Part shown: positions 1-6,851 of the stretch, piece by piece | How positions within the stretch are numbered: position 1 is the first letter of the stretch | Layout: each line of letters starts with the position of its first letter | NCBI GenBank assembly: GCA_025655635.1 | Contig: JAHXIM010000071.1 | Span: forward strand, 1-7,091 | Direction of reading: 5' to 3' | DNA: 7,091 bases | From: a gamma proteobacterium symbiont of Lucinoma myriamae | GTDB lineage: Bacteria; Pseudomonadota; Gammaproteobacteria; GRL18 | Made by a program: the position numbers and the translations under genes | Notes under the pieces: model-generated | The model's database searches: none | What the model was told of the DNA's origin: nothing | The model's input: only the letters and a program-made list of their open reading frames with translations

Positions 1-76
1 AACGACTCAGCGTGTATTTCTAAATGCCTGGTCGTTACTAAGCTGCAATCACTAAAAATACATCTATTGGAAAAAT
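1..76. other. Left flank, no supported gene
   Basis: Two frames are open in from the window edge. One ends at a TAA at 53-55 and the other at a TGA at 88-90. Either could be the tail of an upstream gene, but neither short peptide resembles a family I know. A 6-base inverted repeat (AACGAC at 1-6, GTCGTT at 31-36) encloses a 24-base loop and could arise by chance. A weak ribosome binding site (TGGAAA, about 68-73) precedes the ATG at 77. Confidence 0.3.
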
Positions 77-558
77 ATGAAACGAATTGAACAATTACAG
101 CCTTTGTCCAAAGAACATCATCTGTCGCTTGTTTTAGCCCAAAAAGCTATAAAAGTAAGTGCCGGTGGAAAAGAGGATGCGATAGCAAGACTCTGTCAGG
201 AAATTGTTAATGAGTATCCTGATGTCTGGCAGGTACATTTTCAAATAGAAGAAGAGAGTATATTCCAGCTTATTAATCACCGTGCCAAAAGCAGTGATAA
301 TGACACTCAGCAAAAAAAAGAGAACAAGAGAGTGAAGCAGTACAGCTTTGTCAGCAATTACAGCAGGAACATTTGACTATGAATGGCTATTATCAGCAGA
401 TGAAATCAGGAGACTATACTATTCTGGGAGAGTTTGGTGAATTACTGAAGCAGCATACTCGCACTGAAGAAAGACTGTTATTTCCTCTGCTTGATGAGAT
501 TCTTAACACTGAGGAACTGGATAGTGTTTATCAGGCTAGCCAGAAGTATAGATTGTAG
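77..558 (+). pseudogene. Hemerythrin (HHE) domain protein, split by a -1 frameshift
   Basis: Read from ATG 77 to codon 317-319, then from 319-321 in the -1 frame to TAG 556-558, this gives one 160-residue protein of about the usual length for single-domain bacterial hemerythrin-like proteins. Candidate di-iron ligands fall in the family order: H14/H15 in LSKEHH, H54 and E58 in HFQIEEE, H99 in QEHLTM, H127 and E131 in HTRTEER. Without the shift, the first frame stops at TGA 374-376 after 99 residues and lacks the second half of the four-helix bundle. The second frame has an in-frame stop at 301-303 and could start on its own only at TTG 373 or ATG 379. Such proteins bind oxygen, NO or iron, or help repair iron-sulfur clusters; the role here cannot be told. 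No signal peptide or membrane segment is visible. It may be a recent pseudogene, a gene expressed by slippage, or a homopolymer error in the sequence. The family call is firm; the broken status is not. Confidence 0.8.
312..319 (+). other. A8 tract, frameshift point of the hemerythrin gene
   Basis: Eight A follow C311 and precede G320. In the upstream frame the codons are CAA AAA AAA GAG. The last seven A (313-319) form A AAA AAA, which fits the X XXY YYZ pattern for -1 slippage in bacteria. Moving back one base joins the two hemerythrin halves exactly. Nine A would also restore the frame. Downstream I see only a weak stem (AAGC 335-338 with GCTT 345-348), and no Shine-Dalgarno-like stimulator upstream. 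Confidence 0.7.
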
Positions 559-620
559 TTACCGTTTATAAGTCTCCGACCCCGCATAGATCGAGTAAAA
601 AGTAAAAGCAACTCTACCTA

Positions 621-633
621 ATTACGTTGTAAT
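621..633. promoter_or_regulatory. Short dyad ATTAC-GTT-GTAAT, possible operator
   Basis: A perfect 5-base inverted repeat with a 3-base spacer lies about 130 bases upstream of the candidate -10 element. Its size suits a dimeric regulator site, but I recognise no specific consensus and it could occur by chance in A+T-rich DNA. Confidence 0.2.
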
Positions 634-693
634 CTGTATCATTATTTTTTATACTTGACCAAGAAATCACAGTTATTTTATTTGCCGTTTGTA

Positions 694-711
694 ACTTATT
701 GAAAAATAAGT
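694..711. promoter_or_regulatory. Perfect 7-base inverted repeat, possible operator or hairpin
   Basis: ACTTATT (694-700) and AATAAGT (705-711) are exact reverse complements separated by GAAA. As DNA, this 18-base dyad sits about 40 bases upstream of the candidate -10, where a regulator could bind. As RNA it would be a weak A-U stem closed by a GNRA-type tetraloop. No T run follows on the plus strand, so it is unlikely to be a terminator in that direction. Confidence 0.35.
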
Positions 712-749
712 AAATAAAAATCGCCTTGTAAAAGGTGAGATTCTACGGC

Positions 750-758
750 TGCTAAAAT
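750..758 (+). promoter_or_regulatory. Candidate extended -10 promoter for the PDH operon
   Basis: TGCTAAAAT matches the extended -10 pattern TGnTATAAT, with five of six bases correct in the hexamer (753-758). No good -35 lies 16-18 bases upstream; TTGTAA at 726-731 is 21 bases away. Transcription would begin near 765, giving a leader of roughly 95 bases before the aceE start at 859. TTGACC at 655-660 is a good -35 but has no convincing -10. TATAAA at 774-779 is another possible -10. Confidence 0.35.
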
Positions 759-845
759 ACAATAAAAATATATTATAAATACTCAAATTTAAAGTGCTGA
801 TATTGAATTATGCTGCTTTATATAAATCAATCGTTAGTACATGGC

Positions 846-850
846 AGGAG
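846..850 (+). promoter_or_regulatory. aceE ribosome binding site AGGAG
   Basis: AGGAG lies 8 bases before ATG 859. It falls inside the reading frame of the upstream ATG at 841, which has no Shine-Dalgarno sequence of its own. This favours 859 as the start. Confidence 0.8.
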
Positions 851-858
851 ATGACACT

Positions 859-3534
859 ATGTCGAATCAGAACTTGAGCAAAAGCTCTGAGCAGGATATT
901 GATCTATTAGAAACACAGGAGTGGCTTGATGCGCTGGAAAGCGTTCTGGAAGTTGAAGGCCCCGAACGTGCTCACTTTTTAATAGAACAGATGATTGAGA
1001 AAGTTCGTCGTTCAGGTGTCAACCTGCCTCATTCTTCCAATACCGCCTATGTGAATACCATACCGCCTCATCTGGAATCAGCAATACCGGGTGATATGGC
1101 GATAGAAGCGCGTATTCGCTCATTAATCCGCTGGAATGCTGCGGCAATGGTGGTCAGAGCCAATCGAAAATCCATTGAGCTGGGTGGACATATTGCCAGT
1201 TTTGCCTCTGCCACCACACTGTATGATGTCGGTTTCAATCATTTCTTTCAGGCGCCTACCCATGAACATGGTGGTGACATGATCTTATTTCAGGGACATT
1301 CAGCACCGGGTATGTATGCCCGTTCTTTCCTTGAAGGGCGGATTAATGAAGGACAACTGGATAAGTTTCGTCAGGAAGTTGATGGCGGCGGTTTGTCATC
1401 CTATCCGCATCCCTGGTTAATGCCTGACTACTGGCAGTTTCCTACGGTATCAATGGGACTGGGTCCCATCCAGTCAATTTATCAGGCGCGTTTCATGCAC
1501 TATATGCAGGATCGTGGTCTGGCCAATACTCGCAATAGAAAAATATGGACATTTATTGGTGACGGTGAAACTGATGAGCCGGAAACATTAGGTGCTATTT
1601 CACTGGCGGCAAGAGAAAAACTGGATAATTTAATCTGGGTGATCAACTGTAATTTACAGCGTCTGGATGGTCCGGTTCGAGGTAATGGCAAAATTGTACA
1701 AGAGCTGGAAGCTATTTTCCGTGGCGTTGGCTGGAAGGTCATTAAAGTCATGTGGGGCAGCTATTGGGATCCGTTATTAGCTAAAGATAAAGATGGTTTG
1801 CTCAAACGCCGAATGATGGAATGTGTTGATGGTGATTACCAAAATTACAAATCCAAAGACGGAGCTTATGTACGCGAACATTTCTTTGGTAAATATCCGG
1901 AATTAAAAGCCATGGTGGCCAATATGTCTGATGACGATATCTGGCGTCTCAATCGTGGTGGTCATGATCCGCATAAGGTTTATTCTGCCTATAAAGAAGC
2001 GGCTGAAACTAAAGATCAGCCGGTTGTTATTTTAGCGCATACCGTAAAAGGTTATGGTATGGGCGCTTCGGGTGAAGGTCAAATGCGTACTCACTCACAG
2101 AAAAAGCTGGATGCAGAAGAAATGATTGCCTATAAAAATCGTTTCAATATTCCTATTTCTGATGAACAGGCAGGCAGAGCTGATTATTACCATCCGGGTA
2201 AAGACAGCGAAGAATACAAATACATGATGTCCCGCCGTGAAGCGCTTGGTGGTGTCATGCCGGTGCGTAATCATAGTGCCGCACCTTTAGATATACCAGA
2301 CCTGTCAATTTTTGAGCCTATCTTAAAAGGCTCCGGTGATAGAGAAATGTCAACCACGATGGCTTTTGTACGTATGTTGACACTGCTGAGTCGTGATAAA
2401 AATATCGGTGAAAATGTGGTACCTATCGTGCCTGATGAGGCGCGTACTTTTGGTATGGAAGGCATGTTCCGTCAATTGGGTATTTACTCCTCTGTCGGGC
2501 AGCTTTATACACCGCAGGACAAAGATCAGGTGATGTTCTACAAAGAAGATAAGTCTGGTCATATTCTGCAGGAAGGCATTAACGAAGCCGGTGCGATGTC
2601 ATCATGGATTGCCGCAGCAACAGCCTATAGCACCACTGGCGTTAACATGGTGCCGTTTTATATTTACTACTCTATGTTCGGTTTTCAACGTGTGGGCGAT
2701 CTGGCCTGGATGGCAGGCGATATGCAGGCACGGGGTTTCTTATTGGGTGGTACTGCAGGTCGAACCACTCTGGCAGGTGAAGGTCTGCAGCATCAGGATG
2801 GTCACTCTCTGCAAATGGCGGCGACCATTCCTAACTGTGTCACTTATGATCCGACTTTTTCTTATGAATTAGCGGTGATTATTCAGGACGGTATGCGTCG
2901 TATGTATAAGGAACAGGAAAATGTGTTCTATTACGTGACCGTGATGAATGAAAACTATCAACAGCCTGCGCTGCCCAAAGGTGTTGAGAAAGGTATTCTT
3001 AAAGGCATGTACCTGCTGCAAGGCGGTGGTAAACGTCGTAAGAAAATTCAATTAATGGGTTCCGGTACTATCCTGCGTGAGGTGATTGAAGCAGCACGTA
3101 TTCTTGATGAAGACTGGTCAGTGGATGCGGATGTCTGGAGTGTGACCAGTTATAACGAAATACGTCGAGAAGCTCAGGATGTTGATCGCTGGAATATGCT
3201 GCACCCTCTGGAAGATCCTAAGATTTCTTATATTGAAAAATGTCTTAAAGATCGTCGCGGGCCAGTACTTTCAGCAACTGATTATATCAAAGGTTATTCT
3301 GATCAAATCAGAAAATGGGTACCTGCTAAATATGAAGTGTTAGGCACAGATGGTTTTGGTCGTTCCGATACCCGTGCTCAATTGCGTAAGTTCTTTGAAG
3401 TCAATGCTGCTTATATCGTCGTTGCTGCGCTTAAATCATTAGCAGATGACGGGCAGTTCCCGGCAGGTAAGGTTCAGGAAGCGATTGTTAAATATGGTAT
3501 CGATCCTGAAAAACCAAACCCAGCAAATGCTTAA
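859..3534 (+). CDS. aceE: Pyruvate dehydrogenase E1 component, homodimeric type
   Basis: AceE decarboxylates pyruvate with thiamine diphosphate (ThDP) and Mg2+ and acetylates lipoyl arms of the cytoplasmic PDH complex. The 891-residue product compares with 887 in E. coli. The ThDP motif runs from G234-D235-G236 (GDGETDEPE) to N263-C-N265 (INCNLQRLDGP). Active-site histidines H111 (GGHIASFA), H147 (QGHSAPGMYARSFLEGR) and H412 (THSQKK) are present, as is E576 in QEGINEAGA, the expected contact to the ThDP aminopyrimidine. All lie five residues beyond the E. coli positions I recall (106, 142, 407, 571), which supports the start. The motifs DEARTFGMEG, PFYIYYSMFGFQR, GEGLQHQDGHS and LGTDGFGRSD mark the later domains. 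The frame is open to ATG 841, but AGGAG at 846-850 points to 859. The gene is unbroken and leads the operon, with aceF 41 bases downstream. The homodimeric E1 differs from the alpha/beta E1 of mitochondria and many other bacteria. Confidence 0.98.
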   Translation: MSNQNLSKSSEQDIDLLETQEWLDALESVLEVEGPERAHFLIEQMIEKVRRSGVNLPHSSNTAYVNTIPPHLESAIPGDMAIEARIRSLIRWNAAAMVVRANRKSIELGGHIASFASATTLYDVGFNHFFQAPTHEHGGDMILFQGHSAPGMYARSFLEGRINEGQLDKFRQEVDGGGLSSYPHPWLMPDYWQFPTVSMGLGPIQSIYQARFMHYMQDRGLANTRNRKIWTFIGDGETDEPETLGAISLAAREKLDNLIWVINCNLQRLDGPVRGNGKIVQELEAIFRGVGWKVIKVMWGSYWDPLLAKDKDGLLKRRMMECVDGDYQNYKSKDGAYVREHFFGKYPELKAMVANMSDDDIWRLNRGGHDPHKVYSAYKEAAETKDQPVVILAHTVKGYGMGASGEGQMRTHSQKKLDAEEMIAYKNRFNIPISDEQAGRADYYHPGKDSEEYKYMMSRREALGGVMPVRNHSAAPLDIPDLSIFEPILKGSGDREMSTTMAFVRMLTLLSRDKNIGENVVPIVPDEARTFGMEGMFRQLGIYSSVGQLYTPQDKDQVMFYKEDKSGHILQEGINEAGAMSSWIAAATAYSTTGVNMVPFYIYYSMFGFQRVGDLAWMAGDMQARGFLLGGTAGRTTLAGEGLQHQDGHSLQMAATIPNCVTYDPTFSYELAVIIQDGMRRMYKEQENVFYYVTVMNENYQQPALPKGVEKGILKGMYLLQGGGKRRKKIQLMGSGTILREVIEAARILDEDWSVDADVWSVTSYNEIRREAQDVDRWNMLHPLEDPKISYIEKCLKDRRGPVLSATDYIKGYSDQIRKWVPAKYEVLGTDGFGRSDTRAQLRKFFEVNAAYIVVAALKSLADDGQFPAGKVQEAIVKYGIDPEKPNPANA

Positions 3535-3540
3535 GGGCTT

Positions 3541-3555
3541 TTTGCTCATTGCAAA
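3541..3555 (+). other. Small hairpin between aceE and aceF
   Basis: TTTGC (3541-3545) pairs with GCAAA (3551-3555) around a 5-base loop. The stem lies just after the aceE stop and ends 8 bases before the aceF Shine-Dalgarno. It is too weak, and lacks a following T run, to be a terminator. It might modestly affect mRNA ends or aceF translation, or be incidental. Confidence 0.25.
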
Positions 3556-3563
3556 GAATTGAA

Positions 3564-3568
3564 TGGAG
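3564..3568 (+). promoter_or_regulatory. aceF ribosome binding site TGGAG
   Basis: TGGAG sits 7 bases before ATG 3576. The frame is open further up to a TTG at 3549, but that start would place this site inside the gene and add residues before the lipoyl domain that its paralogue in lpdA lacks. Confidence 0.7.
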
Positions 3569-3575
3569 TAACACT

Positions 3576-4859
3576 ATGAGTAAAATGATAGAAGTATTTG
3601 TTCCGGATATTGGTGATTTTGATGAGGTAGAAGTCATTGAAGTGCTGGTATCCGAAGGTGATACCATCAGTGTCGAAGACTCACTGGTCACCGTAGAATC
3701 TGATAAAGCCACTATGGAAATACCCAGCAGTCATGCGGGCGTAGTGGCTAAAGTAAAAGTCAATATCGGTGACAAAGTGTCAGAAGGTTCTCTGGTCATA
3801 TTATTAGATGCTGACTCTGCTGCAGCAGAACCCGCTGCCGCTCAGGAGCCAGAGCCTGAAACTAAACCTGAACCAGCAGCGGCAAAGGCTGCCGCACCGG
3901 CTAAAAAAACACCTGTGGCAAAAGCATCGCCGACTATTAATATCGATCACGATAATTTCAAAAAAGCCCATGCTTCACCCGCAGTACGTAAGTTTGCACG
4001 TGAGCTTGGTGTTGATTTGACTCGAGTGAGTGGTACTGGTAATCATGAACGTATCCTCAAAGAAAATGTTCAGGAGTTTGTTAAACATGCTTTAAGAGAG
4101 CCTGCCGGTGGCGGTGCCAGTCTGGGTGTTGAACCCATGCCTGAAGTTGACTTTAGTCAGTGGGGAAATGTGGAAACCAGGAAGCTTTCCAAGATCAATA
4201 TCCTTACCGGTAAATTTATGCACCGTAACTGGGTTAACGTCCCTCATGTGACGCAGTTTGATGAAGCCGATATTACTGAATTGGAAGCCTTTCGTAAGAA
4301 ATCAAATATTGACTATGCTGACAAGGGTATTAAGGTCACCATGCTGTCTTTTATTATGAAAGCCGTAGTCATGGGACTTAAAGAATTCCCTCGTTTTAAT
4401 TCATCGCTGGATGTCTCTGGTGAAGCCTTAATACAAAAAAATTATTACCATATTGGTATTGCAGTAGCAACACCTGATGGTCTGGTGGTTCCTGTGATCC
4501 GTGACGTTGACCAGAAAAGTCTCAGTGATCTGGCGACAGAACTGCGTGAAGTGTCAATAAAAGCACGAGATAAAAAACTCAAACCTTCTGAAATGCAAGG
4601 CGGTTGTTTTACCATTTCCAGTTTAGGCGGTATCGGCGGTACCAGTTTTACACCGATTATTAATGCCCCTGAAGTGGCTATTCTCGGTGTCTCTCGCTCA
4701 AAAATGCAGCCTGTCTGGAATGGCTCCGATTTTGAGCCCCGTTTAATGTGCCCTCTGTCATTATCCTATGATCATCGTGTTATTGATGGTGCAGAAGGTG
4801 CGGCATTTTCGAGCTATCTGAGTAAATTATTATCAGATGTTCGATATTTATTAATGTAA
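3576..4859 (+). CDS. aceF: Pyruvate dehydrogenase E2, dihydrolipoyl acetyltransferase
   Basis: This is the 427-residue core enzyme of the PDH complex, which moves acetyl groups from lipoyllysine to CoA. It has one lipoyl domain (about 1-78) with the attachment lysine K44 in VESDKATMEIP. An Ala/Pro/Glu/Lys-rich flexible linker (about 79-130) follows. The peripheral subunit-binding domain (about 131-172) begins ASPAVRKFARELGV. The catalytic domain (about 195-427) ends with the active-site motif DHRVIDG, carrying H400 and D404. E. coli AceF has three lipoyl domains and about 630 residues, so this is the short form. The start at 3576 is chosen for its TGGAG site and because it places K44 at the same residue as in lpdA. 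One oddity: the binding-domain loop reads GTGNHERIL, where the family normally has Gly at the position of E158. lpdA starts 18 bases after the stop, so the two are surely co-transcribed. Confidence 0.97.
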   Translation: MSKMIEVFVPDIGDFDEVEVIEVLVSEGDTISVEDSLVTVESDKATMEIPSSHAGVVAKVKVNIGDKVSEGSLVILLDADSAAAEPAAAQEPEPETKPEPAAAKAAAPAKKTPVAKASPTINIDHDNFKKAHASPAVRKFARELGVDLTRVSGTGNHERILKENVQEFVKHALREPAGGGASLGVEPMPEVDFSQWGNVETRKLSKINILTGKFMHRNWVNVPHVTQFDEADITELEAFRKKSNIDYADKGIKVTMLSFIMKAVVMGLKEFPRFNSSLDVSGEALIQKNYYHIGIAVATPDGLVVPVIRDVDQKSLSDLATELREVSIKARDKKLKPSEMQGGCFTISSLGGIGGTSFTPIINAPEVAILGVSRSKMQPVWNGSDFEPRLMCPLSLSYDHRVIDGAEGAAFSSYLSKLLSDVRYLLM

Positions 4860-4877
4860 TAGGCGGGGATTTAAAAA

Positions 4878-6671
4878 ATGAGTAATGTCATAGAAGTAAA
4901 AGTCCCGGATATTGGCGACTTCGATAGTGTTGAAATTATTGAAATGTTGGTTGCCCCCGGTGATGAAATTAATATTGAAGATCCACTGATTACTGTGGAA
5001 TCTGATAAGGCCAGCATGGAAATACCATCCTCTGCTGCCGGAACAGTAAAAGCTGTTAAAGTGGCTATAGGTGATAAGGTTGCACAGGGTAGTGTGATTA
5101 TTGAGCTTGAGGTCTCTGAGATAAAGAATGTAGCTGAGATTGTAGCTGAGGGTGAAACAAAGAATGAAACAGCTCAGGTAGAATCTCCTCAAGCTGCAAC
5201 TGAAAGCGTGCCAACTGAGAGTATCAGCGCACCTGATGCAGCATCATTTGATGGTTCAGCTGATATTCAAGCTCAGGTTGTTGTCCTGGGCTCAGGCCCT
5301 GGTGGTTATACTGCTGCATTTCGCGCAGCTGATCTGGGCAAACAGGTTGTACTGATTGAGAAAGATGATTATCTTGGTGGTGTTTGTCTTAATGTCGGTT
5401 GTATACCTTCTAAAGCCTTATTGCATGTGGCAGAGGTCGTTAATGAAGCACGTGAATTTTCTAAACTGGGTGTCACTTATCAGGAACCTGATATCGACAC
5501 CGATAAATTGCGTGAACATAAGAACAAGGTAGTAGGACGTTTAACCGGTGGTCTGAAACAACTGGCTAAACAACGCAAAGTACAAATCCTCAATGGTTAC
5601 GGTAAGTTCACATCAGCTAATACCATTGGAGTAGAAGCTGCTGATGGTACAAAACAAGTGGTTGCTTTTGAGAACTGTATTATTGCCGCAGGCTCATCAG
5701 TCACACGTCTGCCTTTTATTCCCTGGGAAGATGAACGAGTCTGGGACTCAACGGACGCCCTTGAACTCAAGAATATACCTAAACGCTTATTAGTTGTCGG
5801 CGGCGGTATTATTGGTCTGGAGATGGCCACTGTTTATCATGCTTTAGGTGCTCAGGTGACCGTTGTTGAACTGGGGCCCGGACTAATTCCAGGTGCCGAT
5901 CGTGATCTGCTCAAACCTTTTGAGCGAACCTTAAAAAGACGTTATGAAAACATCTTTGTTAATACCAAAGTGACGACACTGACGCCCACTGATGAAGGTA
6001 TTGTCTGTCAATTCGAAGGTAAAAAAGCACCTGAGCAGGATACCTTTGATAATGTCCTGGTGGCTATTGGTCGTTCACCAAACGGCAAGCTGATAGATGC
6101 GGAAAAAGCCGGTGTTGTAGTGAATGAACAGGGTTTTATCCCTGTTGATACTCAGCAGCGTACAAATGTGGATCATATCTTCGCCATCGGTGATGTTGTC
6201 GGTCAGCCCATGCTGGCGCATAAAGCGACTCATGAAGCCAAAGTAGCTGCTGAAGTGATTGATGGTCAGCAACGTTTCTTTGATGCACGAACCATTCCTT
6301 CTGTCGCCTATACCGAACCGGAAATTGCCTGGTGCGGCCAGACCGAAGAACAGCTTAAAGCGGATGGTATTGAGTACGAAAAAGGAGTATTCCCGTGGGC
6401 TGCCAGTGGTCGGGCTTTATCTGTCGGTGCTGATGTCGGTATGACAAAAGTATTGTATGATAAAGCTACACACCGCATGCTGGGCACGGGTATTTTAGGA
6501 AAAAATGCCGGTGAACTTATTGCAGAAGCTGCGTTGGCAGTAGAAATGGGCGCTGAAATGGAAGATATTGCATTAACTATTCATCCTCACCCGACACTGT
6601 CTGAAACCATCAACTTTGCAACGGAAGTGGCTGAGGGTACTTGTACGGATATTTATTTACCTAAGAAATAG
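4878..6671 (+). CDS. lpdA: Dihydrolipoamide dehydrogenase (E3) with N-terminal lipoyl domain
   Basis: E3 is an FAD flavoprotein that reoxidises dihydrolipoyl groups and makes NADH. The 597-residue product is over 100 residues longer than ordinary E3 because of an N-terminal lipoyl domain (about 1-78, K44 in VESDKASMEIP) and a Glu/Ser/Thr/Ala-rich linker (about 79-132). The E3 part begins near 133 with FAD motif GSGPGG (138-143). The redox disulfide C170-C175 lies in GGVCLNVGCIPS. The NAD-binding motif GGGIIG spans 308-313, the second FAD motif AIGDVVG includes D439, and the C-terminal pair H571 and E576 lies in HPHPTLSE. All catalytic parts are intact. GGGGA (4865-4869) is the ribosome binding site, 8 bases before ATG 4878. 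The fused layout is known from Neisseria P64k and Ralstonia PdhL. Its place behind aceF assigns it to PDH, though E3 may also serve 2-oxoglutarate dehydrogenase or glycine cleavage. No clear terminator directly follows. Confidence 0.97.
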   Translation: MSNVIEVKVPDIGDFDSVEIIEMLVAPGDEINIEDPLITVESDKASMEIPSSAAGTVKAVKVAIGDKVAQGSVIIELEVSEIKNVAEIVAEGETKNETAQVESPQAATESVPTESISAPDAASFDGSADIQAQVVVLGSGPGGYTAAFRAADLGKQVVLIEKDDYLGGVCLNVGCIPSKALLHVAEVVNEAREFSKLGVTYQEPDIDTDKLREHKNKVVGRLTGGLKQLAKQRKVQILNGYGKFTSANTIGVEAADGTKQVVAFENCIIAAGSSVTRLPFIPWEDERVWDSTDALELKNIPKRLLVVGGGIIGLEMATVYHALGAQVTVVELGPGLIPGADRDLLKPFERTLKRRYENIFVNTKVTTLTPTDEGIVCQFEGKKAPEQDTFDNVLVAIGRSPNGKLIDAEKAGVVVNEQGFIPVDTQQRTNVDHIFAIGDVVGQPMLAHKATHEAKVAAEVIDGQQRFFDARTIPSVAYTEPEIAWCGQTEEQLKADGIEYEKGVFPWAASGRALSVGADVGMTKVLYDKATHRMLGTGILGKNAGELIAEAALAVEMGAEMEDIALTIHPHPTLSETINFATEVAEGTCTDIYLPKK

Positions 6672-6703
6672 CATTATGTTTTGCTTTTGGACAACACAGG
6701 TTC

Positions 6704-6851
6704 AAATAAAGTGTTAAGGGGTGCGGGCTGGTCTGAGTGGGGTTTTGAATGACAAGGATGTCATTCTTAAGCGTACATATATGACCTTTGATAACTAAAA
6801 GATACAGCATCCCCACACAGACCAGTCCGTAGTCCTTAGCACGGATTATTT
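6704..6851. repeat. Long imperfect inverted repeat, possible MITE or structured RNA
   Basis: Bases 6711-6742 pair with 6811-6842: of 32 positions, 26 are Watson-Crick, 4 are G-U in the plus-strand RNA and 2 are mismatches (6736/6817 and 6721/6832). A small internal loop (A6710 opposite 6843-6845) leads to an outer A-U helix (6704-6709 with 6846-6851). The 68-base interior holds a perfect 8-base hairpin. Arms this long, with an interior this size, do not fit a simple intrinsic terminator, and neither side has a strong T run. The form fits a small non-autonomous insertion element, though I see no target-site duplication and do not recognise the ends. Other options are a structured 3' element of the PDH transcript or a shared end region of convergent genes. 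The pairing is plain in the sequence; its function is open. Confidence 0.75.
6747..6766. repeat. Perfect 8-base hairpin inside the long repeat
   Basis: GAATGACA (6747-6754) and TGTCATTC (6759-6766) are exact reverse complements around AGGA. Only TT follows on the plus strand and TTTT precedes, so it is not a classic terminator. It lies near the left end of the interior of the larger hairpin. Confidence 0.6.

Larger units (their letters stand above)
559..840. other. A+T-rich spacer and aceE leader region
   Basis: These 282 bases between the hemerythrin stop and aceE hold no supported gene. They contain two dyads (621-633 and 694-711), an imperfect hairpin (719-742: AATC and CCTT pairing with AAGG and GATT) and a candidate promoter at 750-758. 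A small G+C-rich patch (GTCTCCGACCCCG, 572-584) stands out from the A+T-rich surroundings. I see no clear terminator for the hemerythrin gene, no site resembling the E. coli PdhR operator, and no adjacent pdhR-like regulator gene. Confidence 0.6.

Noticed and set aside
1..36. Inverted repeat AACGAC...GTCGTT
   Set aside because: Six bases around a 24-base loop with no T run is within chance expectation.
572..584. G+C-rich GTCTCCGACCCCG, faintly like ends of REP-associated Y1 transposase elements
   Set aside because: The resemblance is from memory only; there is no hairpin, second copy or transposase in the window.
655..684. TTGACC as a -35 for a sigma-70 promoter
   Set aside because: The hexamers at 16-18 bases spacing (TTTATT, TTATTT, TATTTG) match the -10 consensus poorly.
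719..742. Minus-strand hairpin followed by a T-rich run, as an intrinsic terminator
   Set aside because: The stem is short and bulged, and no minus-strand gene lies upstream that would need it.
2591..2872. 93-codon open frame inside aceE on the plus strand
   Set aside because: It overlaps the conserved E1 active-site region in another frame, has no ribosome binding site and resembles no known protein.
3488..3712. 74-codon minus-strand open frame across the aceE-aceF junction
   Set aside because: It is Ser/Thr-rich because it is antisense to the acidic lipoyl domain; a shadow of aceF.
4851..5192. 113-codon minus-strand open frame over the start of lpdA
   Set aside because: It is antisense to the conserved lipoyl domain, its composition follows from that coding strand, and it has no recognisable motif.
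6670..6688. Possible lpdA terminator (AGCA with TGCT followed by TTT)
   Set aside because: A four-base stem overlapping the stop codon is too weak to support a terminator call.
6776..6783. Palindrome CATATATG inside the long hairpin
   Set aside because: It does not extend beyond eight bases and is common in A+T-rich DNA.
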